Shown piece after piece: positions 33,715 through 47,555 of a stretch of 64,000 nt of DNA. Origin of the DNA: Rutpela maculata (taxonomy: Eukaryota > Arthropoda > Insecta > Coleoptera > Cerambycidae). The notes below the pieces were generated by a model. It saw nothing but the letters and a program-made list of their open reading frames with translations, had not been told where the DNA came from and ran no database searches. The first letter of the stretch is position 1. Each line of letters begins with the position of its first letter. The stretch covers positions 370,203,249 to 370,267,248 of the forward strand of contig OW386285.2 of NCBI GenBank assembly GCA_936432065.2. Direction: 5' to 3'. The translations under genes were made by a program, and so were the position numbers.

Positions 33715-35589
33715 GAATCCGTCACCTGTTCCGGCGAAAAATCTCCGGAACACATTAAAAAACCACCTTTATTTGGGGGTGATATTGAAATTTTGCAGGA
33801 AATTCTCTTAAAATACTAAGTTTCGATAACTAAGTAGAAAAAGAAGTAAAAAAATCAAATTCACCCCTTCAACCCTCCTCGCCGTTCTTTTACCACCCCC
33901 AAGAAGGTTGTAAGCTACTATAACTACTATATAGTTATTTACATATTTTTTGAAAAACCAGAACACCTCATTGAGTGATCGCTATCAGAATATAATAATC
34001 TGATTACTTCTGAGTACACCCATACGCCTCCTCAACTGGGTCTCAACTTCTCAGGGATATTGATCGGTTTTAATTACAAAAAAAATCCTAATACTCATTT
34101 GGATATTTTTTTACTTTGCCAATTCAGATCACTCCTAAATATTTCTTACCCCTCTAGAGAGGGGGTGTAGGGTGTCAATATCCCTTTTAAAAAATGTTGT
34201 TTGATTTCTATAGTAAAATAATTTTTGTTTGTTAGAATGGGAATTTTTTTTCATTTTATGTCCCCCTCAAATTCCAAATATACCTACGAATCGGGTGGGA
34301 GTAACTATTTTGGAACTTTTGATTCATTTTTATTACAACAGAAATCCTTCATTACTTCTTACATGGATTTCTATCATAATAGAGTAACTTAGTGACTTCA
34401 AAAAATTATCCCTAAATACTTATTGAAAATATATAATATATTAACGTATCATTTATCCGTTTTGCGGGACATGGGGATGTGGCATAGAGATTACTATCTC
34501 AGAAATATTTCAGTAGTTTTGCCCCCGACTAAGATACCTTTTATTGATTTGTGGTTGTCAGAATGAGATTTTATTTTCCATGGTACCTCTTGCCACTTCT
34601 AGGGGGGATGGTGTATGAAGTAATAAATATCAGAACTAGATTCGTCATATCGTGATACAATTTCACCCCCAACCATCACTGAGGTCACCATCTCGGGACT
34701 CGTGATCAGTTTTCATTGCGAAAAAATTCCTTAGTTATTCAATTGGATTTTCCTTCTCAAAATGAAGTATTCTCTAGATTGTTGACATCCTCTCACCTGT
34801 TTTCAATCTTAAAGGCAGAAAACGTGCCTTCATTTTTCAATTATATTCATTATAAAGATTTTTTTTAAATTAAAAGACACATTAAAAATATTTATTTTAA
34901 TACTGTCCCAAAATAGTTACCCCCACCTTTCGTGGGTAGAGTAAAATGAAAAAAGATTCCCATTCTAACAAACAAAAATTATTTAAAAAACTAAGTAATT
35001 TTCTACTAAAAAAATCAAGCAACATTTTTTAAAGGGGATATTGACACCCTACATCCCCTCTAAAGGAGTAAGAAGTACTCAGGAGTGATCTGAATTGGCC
35101 AAATCACCTTAATATGATAAAAAAAAAAACATCCAACTGTGTTAGGATTTTTTTTGTAATTAAAACCGATCAATATCCCTGAGAAGGTGAGACCCTTTTA
35201 GTGAGGGTGAAGAGGCGTATGAGTGTACTCAGATTATTATATTCTGATAGCAACCACTCAATGAGGTGTTCTGGTTTTTTAAAAAATATGTCAATAACTA
35301 TATAGTAGTTATAGTAGCTTACAACCTTCATAGGGGTGGTGAAAGAATGGCGAGGAGGGTTGAAGAGGTGAATTTGATTTTTTACTTCTTTTTCTACTTA
35401 GTTGTCGAAACTTAGTATTTTAAGAGAATTTCCTGAAAATTCTAAAGTCACTCCCAGATAGGGGTGATTTTTTAATGTGTTGCGGAGATTTTTCGCCAAA
35501 ACTGGTGACGGATTCATTTTCAGCACCCCAAAATTAGTAAAAAAAGATCGCTTCCACACTTTACCACGGATGGGCCAAAAAAGCCCCTT

Positions 35590-36200
35590 TTTTAACATTT
35601 GCTCTTTTTAGGCAAAGCTTTACTTTCACTCATAACACCAGGCATTAAGTCATTCTCAGTTTTAAGCCATTCGAATTGTAACGAATCTTTCCAGAACCTA
35701 ACTATTTTTGGACTTGGAAATATACTTTTAAACAGTATTTTCCTATTACCTCTTCAGTAGGTGGAATTGCAGACAATTCTATTTTCATTATAATATTTGC
35801 CAATTATTTTATTAATCTTAGGTTTGTAAAAATAGATTTTTTTATGATGATTCTATGCTAGTTGGAGTCATTATAACCAAAAGGTCAATGTCTTCACCAA
35901 CTTATTATAACTTCATTGTCTTCGGTTTTCAAATCAATAGCAGTTTTAGCGATTGTAGTATCGGCGTCTTCTCTGCATATTTTGACGTTAAAATCATATC
36001 TATTAACTCTTTGGGCAATAATTTTATATTTTTACTACTAGCTAGAAATTTTTTTTGACTAACCGAGGATTTCATAATGTCACTTATGATTGAAATATCT
36101 ACGCAAACATTTTTTTCTAAATGACGAATGCGCTCGTTATTCTTAGTGATATTCTGTTCATCGGCATACTCATCAAAAATAATACTACTCTAGTCTTGCC
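35590..36200 (-). pseudogene. PIN/FEN-like nuclease gene fragment in G
   Basis: Minus-strand reading, with frameshifts: IIFDEYADEQNITKNNERIR (compare VFDRYAD in F1, with the same acidic position and following K..ER), then KKFLASSKN, CREDADTTIAKTAIDL (DAD acidic pair), GEDIDLLVIMTPTS (EDxDLL acidic strand, intact here), FYKP-like and IPPTEEVIGKYCLKVYFQVQ followed by WLG-like residues, the IPPT...YxQVQxWLG block that precedes the cysteine tail in this family. The CXC tail itself is missing; the frame ends near 35597. The D/E residues of the presumed metal site are better kept than in F1. Pseudogene; homology to the F1 gene is clear. Confidence 0.7.
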
Positions 36201-36221
36201 TGCTTGGTTCTGATTACACAG

Positions 36222-36577
36222 GCACACAAAATTTAAAAAAAGTCGAAACCCAGAGGGTAGACCCTCCACCTCCATGTATTTTGGGACGCTGAAACCGAAT
36301 ATGACAATAAAAAAAGATTTTAACTATTGAAATTTCCCCTAGCACCCCCTTACAACCCTCCTGATTGAAATTCCACTTGTTCTAAACATTGGAAAAGCAG
36401 ATTTTTTGGTGCGCTGAAACCGAATATGATGATAAAAACTTATTTGTAAGGGGGTGCTAGGGGAAATTCGGATAGTTAAAATCTTTTTTTATTGTCATAT
36501 TCGGTTTCAGCGTCCCAAAATACGCGGGGGTAGGGGGTCTACCCTCTGTGTTTCGACTTTTTTTTTATTTTGTGTCC
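36222..36577. mobile_element. Small foldback H inside G
   Basis: Arms of about 150 bp: GCACACAAAATTTAAAAAAA, GTCGAAACCCAGAGGGTAGA, GGACGCTGAAACCGAATATG and CCCTAGCACCCCCTTACAA, and their complements to 36577. Non-coding. The loop is about 80 bp. Confidence 0.75.
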
Positions 36578-37414
36578 CTATATTGATCATATATTCATAT
36601 ATTATTATGATTACCATACGTATGCTTAATAAATTTCCTTTTGAAATTAATGAAGTTTCATTTTGTATTATATTTTTGAAGTAATACGAGACTTTCTATA
36701 GTAGATTTCATTTTGTTTCGATGAAAATTGGGTGAAGAAAAGGATGGTCAAAAAAAATGCATTTTTGAACCTTGTAAAAATGCACTTTTTTTTTAATAGA
36801 AAAACGCACATTTTTTTGAAAATTAAAAAAAAATTAACTCTACCGCCTAAAAGTACATAAAAAATCACGTACAATCGAAGAGAAAAAAAAGTGACGTACA
36901 ATGCCTCCTTGATAAATTAACGAAGAATTAAAAATTTTATTTCGTCCGCCATCTTTGACCGTTCTATTTGACATACGGTGTCCGGGATTGGTGCATTATA
37001 TTTGATCATAAATGAGTTTTATTTTTGCCAACTTTGGTGAAATTACTACTTCTTATTGGGAAGATACTCAATTTTGATACTTTCGGCCATTTTTGTTGTT
37101 TTTTATTTTTTCCAAGATGGCGGGTCGTGGCGGATTGACCAATACATATCGGACAGGTCTATACTTTTTAAGAATTTTATTCCAAATAAGCCATTATTTT
37201 TAAAATTCAGATCCGATTACTAGTCCGAGACATATTAAGCAGATAAGTTGAAAATTCATGAAAGCGCGTCAAAAAGTGCATATAATCTTTGACGCATAGG
37301 GAATTTTTGGGCACAAATATTTTTTTCGTAATCAGGAGGTCATAATACATAAGAATCAACAATAAAATTTCAGGTAGAATGTTGTCGCCGAAAAAAATCA
37401 ATTCAACTGCACTA

Positions 37415-39560
37415 TTATATCAATAAAATGCAATTAGTTCAGAGAATACCATTTATTTAATAAGTATGAAATAATACAGTGATTTCCTGCAAAATGATAT
37501 AATGTGAAAGAATCACGCCTCCCCAACTAAGGCAAATTACTTTTTAACCATACAAGTGAGAGCGTACGCTAATAGTCGATTTGGTAGAAAAGATTCATTT
37601 AACCTCCTCAGGATTTAATGCAAGCCTTTTTAAAAATAATTTAAAAATTTTGTATTTTGGTAATTATGGCTGACTGAAAATAATATAAAAATATTTTACT
37701 TAAGAAATTTTGGTTCGCTTATGAATAGCTTAAAGGTCCCAGATCGTGATTTTATCATTCACGGGACGAAGTTCGGCTAATACATGAGTTTAATAACTTT
37801 CGGCCAGTCTTACGACGTACTTGTCCCCATGCAGGTTCAATGTAGGAAAAATGGCAGCAACTCGCCTTCGGACGACTTTTAGGCAAAATGGACTTTTGAT
37901 TCCTTTGTGCACAAGGCGGTTTTCTCTATAACTTTATTATTCGGAAAGCTCTGCAGTTGGCTTTCCTGCCATCGCTTTGTATTGACCACCCAACGCACTC
38001 GACCAAATTACGAGTCGCTGGGTGAATCCAAACCTGTTTTATGTGAGAAACCGGCCTTGTGCATTTTCACTGATTTTTTGTCAATTTTTGCTTATAGGCG
38101 TTACGCCGCTTTTGCCAAATTCGTCGGTTTCGCCTTTTTGATACATTTCCTTGTTAAAATTTTATAGTCAGTCTTTAGAACAGGGTATATAAATGACTGT
38201 ACCTCCATGGTCAATGTCTGCGGCGGAGGAATTATCAAAGTACTTTTTTTGGCGTACTTTTTAAAAAGCATGTGATTCATTTTTCCATGACCACCATATA
38301 CTTTGACTCATATCCTGGACCAAAATATATTTTCATAAGTAAAAATTCGGTGTTTCCTCGCATTTTTATCCGGTTGTACCTAATGTCTTATCGAACTCGT
38401 CCACAAACTAGTCCTTTTTGACTAGTTTGTGGCTCTGAAGTCTCTCAGACTCTTGAAAATGTCCTTAAATGAAATTTTTGTCTAAGTCGAATTTTTATTT
38501 TGGCTTCGACCTAGGTCAATTCTGGAAGGTTCTACAACATTCTCACACGGCTTTTCCATCCCTTAATATAGCTCTAGGTAATTTGTTCTCGAATATTCTG
38601 CTATGCTCCAGCAGATGTCGCCAGTTCTCTAGATGTTTCTAGATGCCCAGATTATGACATCACGCGTGCCATCTCTGAGATGATAGCAGAACTAACTGAC
38701 TAACTTAGTTCTCTGTTAGGTATACATAGAACTTGTAGAAAATTCCCATAGATGTCTCTGGGAGTAGAATATCTAACAATATTAAGTTTCCTTAAGACAA
38801 ATCATAGGAATGTGTTAATTTCTTGGAAGAGAGATACATAATTAAAAATTTTAATGTAAAATAATGTAAACATTCACTTAGATTGTTATTCAAATTTTTG
38901 ATGTTCATTTAAATTTAATTTTCCCCTTCAAATCAATACAGTCCTTTCATCACTTTATGGATAAGTAATCAATCTTAATAAAAATGTAATAACGATTCTG
39001 AAGGTTACAAAATAACTAGATATAACAGGATATTGATTAATCACGAATGACATAAAAAAGAAAAATAAGAGTATTTTCAAGGACAAATTAAAATTAAATT
39101 GACAATCTTGTAAAAGGGTGAATGAACACTTGCAAATTCTTTTTAAGCTGTCGGTTTAAATCCGCTAATACATCGTGAAACTAAACCATTCGATAAACGA
39201 ATAAAGGTTACGATTAAATTTTATCAATAGATATTTCTTCTATATTTGAATAAACCGGAATAAACCAATGCATTCTCACCATTATAGTAATGAATCATTG
39301 GTCAAATCCTAACAATTAATTAACCAACAATTGTAAAACTGGCTATTAATGTCACGATTTTTTAGAAAGGCCGAGACATATTGGTTCTTAATTTATGTGG
39401 GGTAATTAATTGTACTATTTCAATATTTTAATTAATTACATACTAAGAATTGTGCTCATTCTTTTACTTCTTTTCAGATGTATTGTAATTATTGTTAGAC
39501 AACAGTTTTAATTAAATTGGATATATTTGTTTGTATGAGAATTAGTGTTTCTTTATATAT
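37415..39560. other. Unassigned DNA
   Basis: No recognised gene or element ends. The open frame at 37907-38167 has no known motif. Confidence 0.4.
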
Positions 39561-39895
39561 GTACTGTCGTGCGCAAAAAAAATGGGACAAGTCTTATAAT
39601 AGTACAGTAACCAGAGGTTTCAACTTCGGAATAATGTCATATTGAACGGATTTCGTTCATTTTTGGCAGTATAATAGTAAATGCTTCACAGAAAAGTTTC
39701 TATATTATGCGGGGGCTTGGTAATTTATAGGGGGTGGATGCCACCCCTTCTCAGGGGGTGGCACTTAAAAAATATATATATATTTATTGGAGCTGAAAAA
39801 GAATAAAATTTTAAGAAGAAAAGGTTCTATGCAATTTTTCACATAAATTGATAGGTTTTAAACAACTTCAAAATTGCGATTTTAGCTTAAAAAAA

Positions 39896-40622
39896 AAGTA
39901 TTTCCCTCCGATTAAAGAACTTATATCTAGATAGATAATGGCATTACTTTGTATGATGCTAAAACACTCACAATCTAAGGCACTTCTTCCCATAAGTTGC
40001 TGATTGGCCCATCGGCCTATTCGCGATCGCTTCGTACACGATCGGTTCAGTTTCAATTATCATAATCTCAGTTTGACACTTTTGACAGTTCCGCCATTAA
40101 TGTGAATAAATGTTTTTCGTGTTCTCCGATGAAAAAGTGGTGAAGAAGTCATATTTTATTTAAAGTTGTGATTTGCTAATACCTAAATACTATTCTCTAT
40201 TCATATTTACACAGGTTAGTGACAATTTAGTGCAACATGCAACAGTGGTGTGCCGTTTGCAGAAATCGATCGTCTCATAAGTAAGTAGGTCATAGTCGTA
40301 ACATGATGAGGTTCAGTTTACAGTTTTAATAATAATATTATAAATAATATCCTTCCAATACATATTTCTCTTGAATAAAACATCTTTACCTATTATATTT
40401 TTTAAATCTGCGGTAATATTCCTAGAGGTTAACCAAGAATTATTACATAAAATGTACATTTCCCTTCTACATATACCCGCCACTGTTGCCTATGGGATGT
40501 GATGTTCATCTATCCATTTTAATGGACATATAATGTGACTATATTAGGAGCAAATAAGGTATATGAAGAAAAGGTAGCCATTATGTATCTAGATATAAGT
40601 TCTTTAATCGGAGGTATTTCCA
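39896..40622. mobile_element. Inverted-repeat element inside the composite
   Basis: CCTCCGATTAAAGAACTTAT and ATCTAGATAGATAATGGC at 39906-39943 pair with GCCATTATGTATCTAGATAT and AAGTTCTTTAATCGGAGG at about 40578-40616. The enclosed 640 bp is non-coding. Confidence 0.55.
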
Positions 40623-40649
40623 CGTCAAGTATCTCGAAAAGTATTACTT

Positions 40650-40805
40650 TATCGAGAAAATGTTACAGACCAATTACAGAAAGTACAAATTGGGTACTGG
40701 GTACCTTATTAAATGATGAATGGGATCAGCAGCATGAAATAAAATGCCGCATACAGCAAGCGAGACAGGCATTCATTAAATTGAGGCCCTTCTTATACAA
40801 CCAAA
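40650..40805 (+). pseudogene. RTE-like LINE C-terminal fragment
   Basis: VLGTLLNDEWDQQHEIKCRI followed by QQARQAFIKLRPFL matches the GxxxNxxWDxxxEIxxRIxxARxxFxKMRxxL block at the RT C-terminus of RTE-type elements. Short fragment, cut at the right by the transposon end. Confidence 0.7.
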
Positions 40806-40994
40806 GTTTTTTTTTTGCTCACGACAGTACATTTACTAATTTTTACATTATTATCCAATCAATCAATCAATCAATTATTGACATATGTAATAAAAATCAC
40901 CCCGTATAAGCTTATTTATTCGGTTAGCGCTTGAAAATTTTGATATTTCATTCCAGTCAAAGATTTGTCAGTGAGTCAGATCTGTGTTTTAAAT

Positions 40995-41390
40995 TAAGTA
41001 ATCAGTTTATAGAGGACTAGAAAACTGCTGGTGCAGAACTCCTCACACACAGTAGCTATCTGAAGATATACTAAATCAGGTTGCCCGTTCTGAAAAGGGA
41101 TCATCTCATGCCTGACAAACTTCTTATTTGAGAGGTTTATGACTGAATAATTTCGTTTAACTATTTCACCGTTCGTATAAAGTTTGAAGCACCTCTTTAT
41201 TAAAATATTGTTACATCGAGTAGACACATTGAATTGGTACAATATACCATTATTTACCAGTATACCATTGTAATATGGTTTCAATAGTAATTCCTAGAGT
41301 AATTCACTGCTTTGGGGTTTATCATTGAAATAAGAATTAAACGTAGGGCTCTTTGTACTGATAAAACTTGATTATTACAATTGGATTAGA
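40995..41390. other. Unassigned DNA
   Basis: No family recognised; the minus-strand open frame at 40994-41284 shows no motif. Confidence 0.35.
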
Positions 41391-41394
41391 AATT

Positions 41395-41560
41395 ATTCAG
41401 CATTGTTGAACTTTGCTTTAGTTGGTGAGGATAGACGATGAAGTGAAAATCCTTCACAGAATATGGCAAGAGATAGGAGAGGCAGGAATCTGACTCGGTG
41501 ACTACAGAACCTCAATCTTCGTACTACTACATAATAAGAGTATGACGGGTGTCTGCAGAT
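41395..41560 (+). pseudogene. LINE RT fragment
   Basis: ILHRIWQEIGEAGI, then GDYRTSIFVLLHNKS, matches the LHxIxxxIWxxGxxPxDWxxSIFVPIxKKG segment before the RT catalytic motifs. It is short and truncated on both sides. Confidence 0.6.
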
Positions 41561-41804
41561 TGCCAGCATTCTTACCACGTGCCGATAAAATAATGCTGAA
41601 GAATATTCCAGTATCGTCTACTTTGATATTATTTAATCTTCAACATCAAGTATCTCCTGTAGGCTTTGTTAATGGAGGGGAATCACCACTCTATTTACGA
41701 CAACTTAGAAATGCAAAGGAAATATTACATGCCTATCTATCTTTGCTTCATAATCTACTTTTTAGAATATGGAATGGGGCAAACTGTGGATTGTACTATT
41801 GAAG

Positions 41805-42755
41805 ATGGGAACGCCTAAGGGATGTTACAGGGCCTGGGCTCGCTTGTGGGGAGCCCCAAAAGCTGCTAAACAGAGAACGCAGGACACCCTGTGCCCCGAA
41901 AAAAGTTTTAATGTTTAACGTGCAGTACCCCCTCTGCAATACACTGGTGAGGAAGGTGGGTCCCACACGGCCGACTAGTCAGGTCCTTGGTGGTTTCGAT
42001 AATTGGGGTGGTGCAGGATTGTCACACAATATAACCTAATAAGTGTGGCCCACATCCTTAACCTAACATATACAAAATATCTTACAAACTAATAAACTCT
42101 TGATAAATATACGCAAAGGTCATATACAGGAAGAGTGAAAAAATAACTATATGTGGCCCAAGGTACTGAAAAACATAAATTGCTTAAAACTATTGAAATC
42201 TATTTATAGAATAAGGCAAAACTATTTAGTTATTGGAGTAACGATGCACAAAATATGCCAGATATTACTGAAAGGACATAGCAGGATAAGCATGTAAAAT
42301 CTGCCCCCATACAAACTTTTGAAGGGGCTTACCCTAAATATGATTTTCTCAAAATTTCAAGATTGCAGCCGCCATATTGGAGGAGTGGTGGGGTTTTTTT
42401 TGGTTCTCGAGTTTGAAAATTTTCTCGGATACCGTTGTACGAAAAAATGCGAAAAAATGCACAGTTGTTACTTACATGTTGGACTATTTACCCAATTTTA
42501 TTCACAACTTTTAAATGCAAATTTCGTATACAAAAAAAAATGTGCAAATTTTTGCACACATTTTTTTGGCACTTTAAGAAAGAAGGCCACTCTGGATTTT
42601 TCATCGTAAATTACTCATTTATCAAGGCCTATTCTCAAATTTTTTTCACATTTTTTAAAAATGCGGAAGATGGTTAAAAAAAGCGAAAAACTGCATTACC
42701 GACCATTCTCTTATACGCGCCTCACTATCTGGACTCATGTCTTGTTAACAAATAT
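41805..42755. other. Unassigned DNA
   Basis: Somewhat GC-richer at 41815-42010 (GGGGAGCCCCAAAAGC). The two overlapping open frames at 42319-42677 show no motif. Confidence 0.35.
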
Positions 42756-42759
42756 ACAG

Positions 42760-43010
42760 TGTTTCATTAATAATTGGACATACGCTAACTGGAGAATCCT
42801 TAGACCTAAATATGAAGATTTAACCTGAAACACTTAGATAAAATATACCTCCTTACTGAGATACAGGGTGTCAAAGTTGTAACTTCTTTTTCTTTTTTTT
42901 GCAATATCTCAACTACCTCTTGACCGATCTTCTCCCAATTTGGTAAGGAAACATTCTTTAAGCTAAGAAATAATAATTTATGTATTACATCACGCTAGCC
43001 CGTGGAAGGC
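42760..43010. repeat. Insect interspersed repeat fragment
   Basis: ACAGTGTTTCATTAATAATT, CTAACTGGAGAATCCTTAG and GAGATACAGGGTGTCAAAG form a string I recognise as a common insect repeat. No complete ends here. Confidence 0.45.
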
Positions 43011-44055
43011 GCCTCATGAGCTATACCTGATGATGAATATTTTTTCTCTCTTTTTTTACGAAACGTAGTGGCACTGTTGACTAGAAAATCTCATGCAGGA
43101 GTCATTTCTACGTAAAAAAAGGTACACTTGATAGAACTTGATAATTCCAACCGTTTTTGAAAAAACTGCCGCATAGATCTCAAAAATTCTTTGAAAACAA
43201 ACCCAATTTGAAAAGAAAACATTGTATTTATTGAAAAGTGTGCTTTGGTGACGACTTAGTTCTGTCATTTACGTATAATTTCATTAGTTTGTCATTTTGA
43301 CAAAACTAAGACGTCACGAAAGCACAGTTTTCAATAACGCGTCGGCCAACAATTTACATCGTCGTCCGGGAATGTATTGCTTTTACTACTAGATCCACAA
43401 TGTACTATTTTCTCACAACATAATGTCTTATTAGTACACGCAAATTAGATTAAAAAACAGTGAATAGAAGAAATAATTTATAAAGTAATAATATTTGAGA
43501 TGCTTACCCTAGACAGGGTTAGAAATAGATACCCGAAAAGTCCCCCCCCCCATTTGTGTGTGGGACGTCCCTTTTCTTGCAAGTAACCATCCCTAACGGG
43601 GACTTAAAGCTGGTTTTTCACTTGTATCTTGTAAACCGTTCGTCGGAAGAGAAAAAAGTACAGGAAATAAAAAATTTGTCGTTAACTTCTGCATAAAGAA
43701 TGTCCTATTAACCTTGTAGCTATCCTCATCGATTTCGCGCTAACAGCCTCCGAACAGAGGGCGCACAGGTAAAATCGATCCTATTCGAAGTTTCACAGCG
43801 AATATCTTAAAACCGGTTACTTTAACGAGAAAATTGCTCAGGAATAAAGAAAAAAGGAGAAAAAATCATTCCTGAGCATTTTTCTCGTTAAAATAACCGA
43901 TTTTAAGATATTCGCTGTGAAACTTCGAATGGGATCGATTTTACCTGCGCCCCAAACTACCCTTCTGTTCGGGGGATGTTAGCGAGACATCGGCAAAGAT
44001 AAGCTACAAGTTTAATAGGACATTTTTTTATGCAGAATTTAATGTCAAATTTTTT

Positions 44056-45341
44056 ATAATATACAAGAAAGGAGACGTTAATAACATCAATAACTATAGA
44101 CCTATCTCAATTCTGCCAGTCATTTCAAAAATATCTGAAATTATTTTGAAGAACAGGTTAATAACATTTTTTGAAAAATATAAATTACTAAATAGCAGGC
44201 AACATGGGTATCATAAAGGAAAATCAACCACCACAGCTCTAATAGAAGCAGTAGAGAAAATAACGGAGGCGCTGGATAGACAAGAAGAGGCAGAAATAAT
44301 TTGCTGTGATTTAAGTAAGGCTTTCGATACAGTTGACCATAAAGTTTTACTTGATAAACTACACTATTATGGCGTGAGAGGAACTCCACATAAATTATTC
44401 ACTTCATATCTAACTAGTCGATATCAGACAATATGGTGGAATAATGAAAAATCAGATCCAATATTAATAACCCAAGGTGTACCACAAGGCTCAGTTTTGG
44501 GACCCGTATTATTCATAATATATATTAACGACTTACTCTTTAATGTCAATAGTTATGGGGCTTGTCTATATGCGGATGATACGACTTTCATATCAAAAGG
44601 AAAAAAATAAAATTGAATTAACAACTCAATCACAAAATATTCTACACGAAGCAAATACCTGGCTAAGTGCAAACTCATTGACATTAAATAGAAAAAAAAC
44701 ACAAAATATAATTTTATCTACAAGTAGGGAGAGAATGCATGAGAATGCATTTTTAAAATTCTTGGGTTTAACATTAGACAGCAAGTTAAACTGGAAAGGT
44801 CATATTGATGAGCTCAGCAAAAAACTTGCTTCAGCTATCTACACTATTAGGGTACTGAAAAATGTGTCTACGTATGAAACAGCTAGAGTTGCATATTTCT
44901 CAAATTTTCATAGCATTGCAGCATATGGAATTCTCCTATGGGGAACAGCACCTGATGCTCATAAAATCATCATTCTACAAAAGAATATTATGTGGTATGA
45001 CTCACAGAGAGAGCTGCAGAAATGCCTTCAAAGAACATAGCATACTTACCATTCCTGGATTATACATATTTGGTTGCCTTAAATACGTGCACTCACATAA
45101 AGAGAAATTTATACATCATTTTGAAAACCATCACTATAATACAAGAAACAGAGAACAGCTACAAATTCCGCACCATCGATTAGCTATAACGCAGCAGGGA
45201 GTGGACTATTGGGGTCCAAAGTTATACAACAAAATCCCGCTTGAAATAAGAAACAAAAATTTGAATGTGTTCTCCAATTGGGTAAAACAATTATTGACCA
45301 CCGAAGTGTTTTACTCTTTGACTGAATTTCTGGAGCAGTGA
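44056..45341 (+). pseudogene. LINE reverse transcriptase, two frameshifts
   Basis: About 428 codons of RT and C-terminal domain. RT motif order: RPIS (start), HGYHKGKSTTTALIEA, LSKAFDTVD (first catalytic D), GVPQGSVLGP, YADD (catalytic pair), LSANSLTLNRKKTQ, FLGLTLDSKLNWKGHI, YGILLWG, and the terminal YNTR...KLYNKIP block. The endonuclease domain and ORF1 are absent because of 5' truncation. Confidence 0.85.
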
Positions 45342-45603
45342 TAATAGAAGTTTGTACTGATTACATGTGTGATTTATTGTTTGTTTGTCTACATACTTTA
45401 ATAATGTTTGTAATATATATGTGTATATATAATATGTGTATGTATGTATATATTTATATATATTTTTTTATATTTATCTCTCGTGACAAAACACAATAGT
45501 GTTGTTATTTATTTTATTATAATTATTTATATACTTTGTCATTGACGTTTCCTGTAATATTCATTTTACAGAATAAAGCGATATTATTATTATTATATTA
45601 TTA
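44056..45603 (+). mobile_element. Young 5'-truncated LINE in F2
   Basis: Begins within the RT domain: KKGDVNNINNYRPISILPV, LSKAFDTVDHKVLLDKL, GVPQGSVLGPVLFIIYINDL and the catalytic YADD are intact. The frame shifts once near 44600 and again near 44980, otherwise it reads to the TGA at about 45339-45341 (LYNKIPLEIRN, then FLEQ). The 3' UTR ends ACAGAATAAAGCGATATT plus (ATT)n. The two shifts and lack of a 5' end make it inactive, but few changes have built up, so it is recent. The clade is CR1/jockey-like; not resolved further. Confidence 0.85.
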
Positions 45604-46153
45604 TTTCTTATACTTTCTTCTCTTCTAACGAACGATTTACAAGATAAAAGTGAAAAATCAGCTTTAAATCCCCGTCAGTGGTGGTTTTTTGCAAAAAGGC
45701 ATTCCACTCCTAAATGGTGGAAGAACTTTTCGGGTATCTATTTCCAACCCTATCTAGAGTACGCATCTCAAATATTATTGCTTTATAAATTATTTCTTCT
45801 AAAATGTCTAATTTGCGTGGACTATATGAGGCTGAAAACTTTTCTAAGTCGAGATTTCGTATGACGATACGAATGCACTTTATAATGGAAGCAGTTGCTT
45901 TTCCCTATTCAGACATTTCATAATTCAGTAACTTCAAAACAAATAAAAATGAATCTAGCACTTTTGTGTTTGCACTCTCTAAATTGGAACTTAGTTTATG
46001 TACGAGAAATGAGCGGACTGTAATCTTTTAAACTTTATAATTTTTGAGAATTTTAATTCTAATTCATTAACGAATAAACGTGACAGCCAGGAACAAATGG
46101 CTTACCTTAATTGTAGTTTCCGGCATTCAATGGTGGCTTCTCGGTTGCAACCT

Positions 46154-46627
<474 letters not shown>

Positions 46628-46844
46628 ATATCGAGACGAGCACACTAAAGAAGAGGGGTTTTAAAAATTGTCTGTTATCAATCTTCTCGCAAGCCACCCA
46701 CACACTTGACTGTCACGTGGTCTCGCGGAAGAAAAAAGTGAGGCAAAAAATATATATATATATAGAGAATTTACATTTTACATTCATAAAAATTGAAAAT
46801 AAATTTATTTTATTAATAATTAAAAATAGGGACGAAACAGTTTA

Positions 46845-47555
46845 AGTTTACGAAGTTTGAACATAACGATACGGAACACCTTGTATAATGTAAATGCTGG
46901 TTTGGAAATGTGAGTAAATTATATGCTACATTAATCATTTTGTTTAAAAGTCATAATTAATATGACTACGATAAATCAAAATAATGACAACCGACAATGA
47001 TGGTGGTATGTGGAACAAACGGGGCATTTCATTATCATATCATATCAATAAAACACATCTGGCTGTATTTAGGGTAATTATTTTGCTGTTTTACTGCGTC
47101 GCGTCGCATTATTCTTCTTGTTTAATTTTGTTGCTCTGAACAAGGCACTCGTGCATTTCGCACCTTGTTCATATTACTACTGATAATAATTTATAATGAA
47201 GTTAAATTTTATAAAGATGTATACATTGGTCATTAGAACTTGAGATGCAGGGTTTTGGAGTCTCACTCATACTTTTTTTAATTTAATGTATGTATGAGTT
47301 CTGAATCATTACTCCCAAAGTATTAGGATTTTACTTTTTCCGATATATAATAGTAGTATTTTTTGTACTATACGTTACCAAACTTTTTAAGATATAACGC
47401 ATCTTTTCTTGTCTTTCGAAAGAATGTTGACGCGTACATTGGCAGAGAAGTTATGCGCGATTGAATACATGTAGGACAGTAAGAAAGTAGACATAGTTGT
47501 ATTTTATTTCTTAAAACAGAATTTTATCTTACTTTTATTCTGGGTGGCTATTGTA
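46845..47555. other. Unassigned AT-rich DNA
   Basis: No gene or repeat end recognised. Confidence 0.4.

Larger units (their letters stand above)
32890..37412. mobile_element. Foldback element G, 4.5 kb, with PIN/FEN-like gene
   Basis: The ends GTACAGTCGAATTGATTT and, complemented, GTGCAGTTGAATTGATTT lie between TA dinucleotides (32888-32889, 37413-37414). Two arms of 1.5 kb or more match through TTTCGGCGACAACATTC, CCTGATTACGAAAAAAATAT, CCGATATGTATTGGTCAATC and so on, to a centre near 34600. The right arm has about 1.1 kb not present in the left: a decayed nuclease gene (35590-36200) and a small foldback (36222-36577). The left arm instead has two compact hairpins at the matching point. Confidence 0.8.
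39564..40827. mobile_element. CTGTCG-type ends enclosing a 1.26-kb composite
   Basis: The left end CTGTCGTGCGCAAAAAAAAT and right end TTTTTTGCTCACGACAG equal the ends of the MITEs at 1330 and 26041, with TA on both sides (39562-39563, 40828-40829). Only about 36 bp at the left and 20 bp at the right match the MITE. The inside is different: an inverted pair (39896-39942 / 40576-40622) and an RTE-like LINE fragment. Either a larger non-autonomous form or a MITE split by other insertions. Confidence 0.6.
43434..45822. mobile_element. Foldback element F2 (gene-less copy of F1), split by a LINE
   Basis: The ends GTACACGCAAATTAGATT and, complemented, GTCCACGCAAATTAGACA are flanked by TA (43432-43433, 45823-45824). 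Without the LINE the element is about 840 bp, made of the two F1-type arms meeting near 43855 (CTCAGGAATAAAG / ATTCCTGAG). It lacks the nuclease gene, so it is the palindromic, non-autonomous form. Confidence 0.85.

Noticed and set aside
42050..42066. CTTAACCTAAC, like insect telomere repeats (TTAGG)n
   Set aside because: Only one and a half units; no array.
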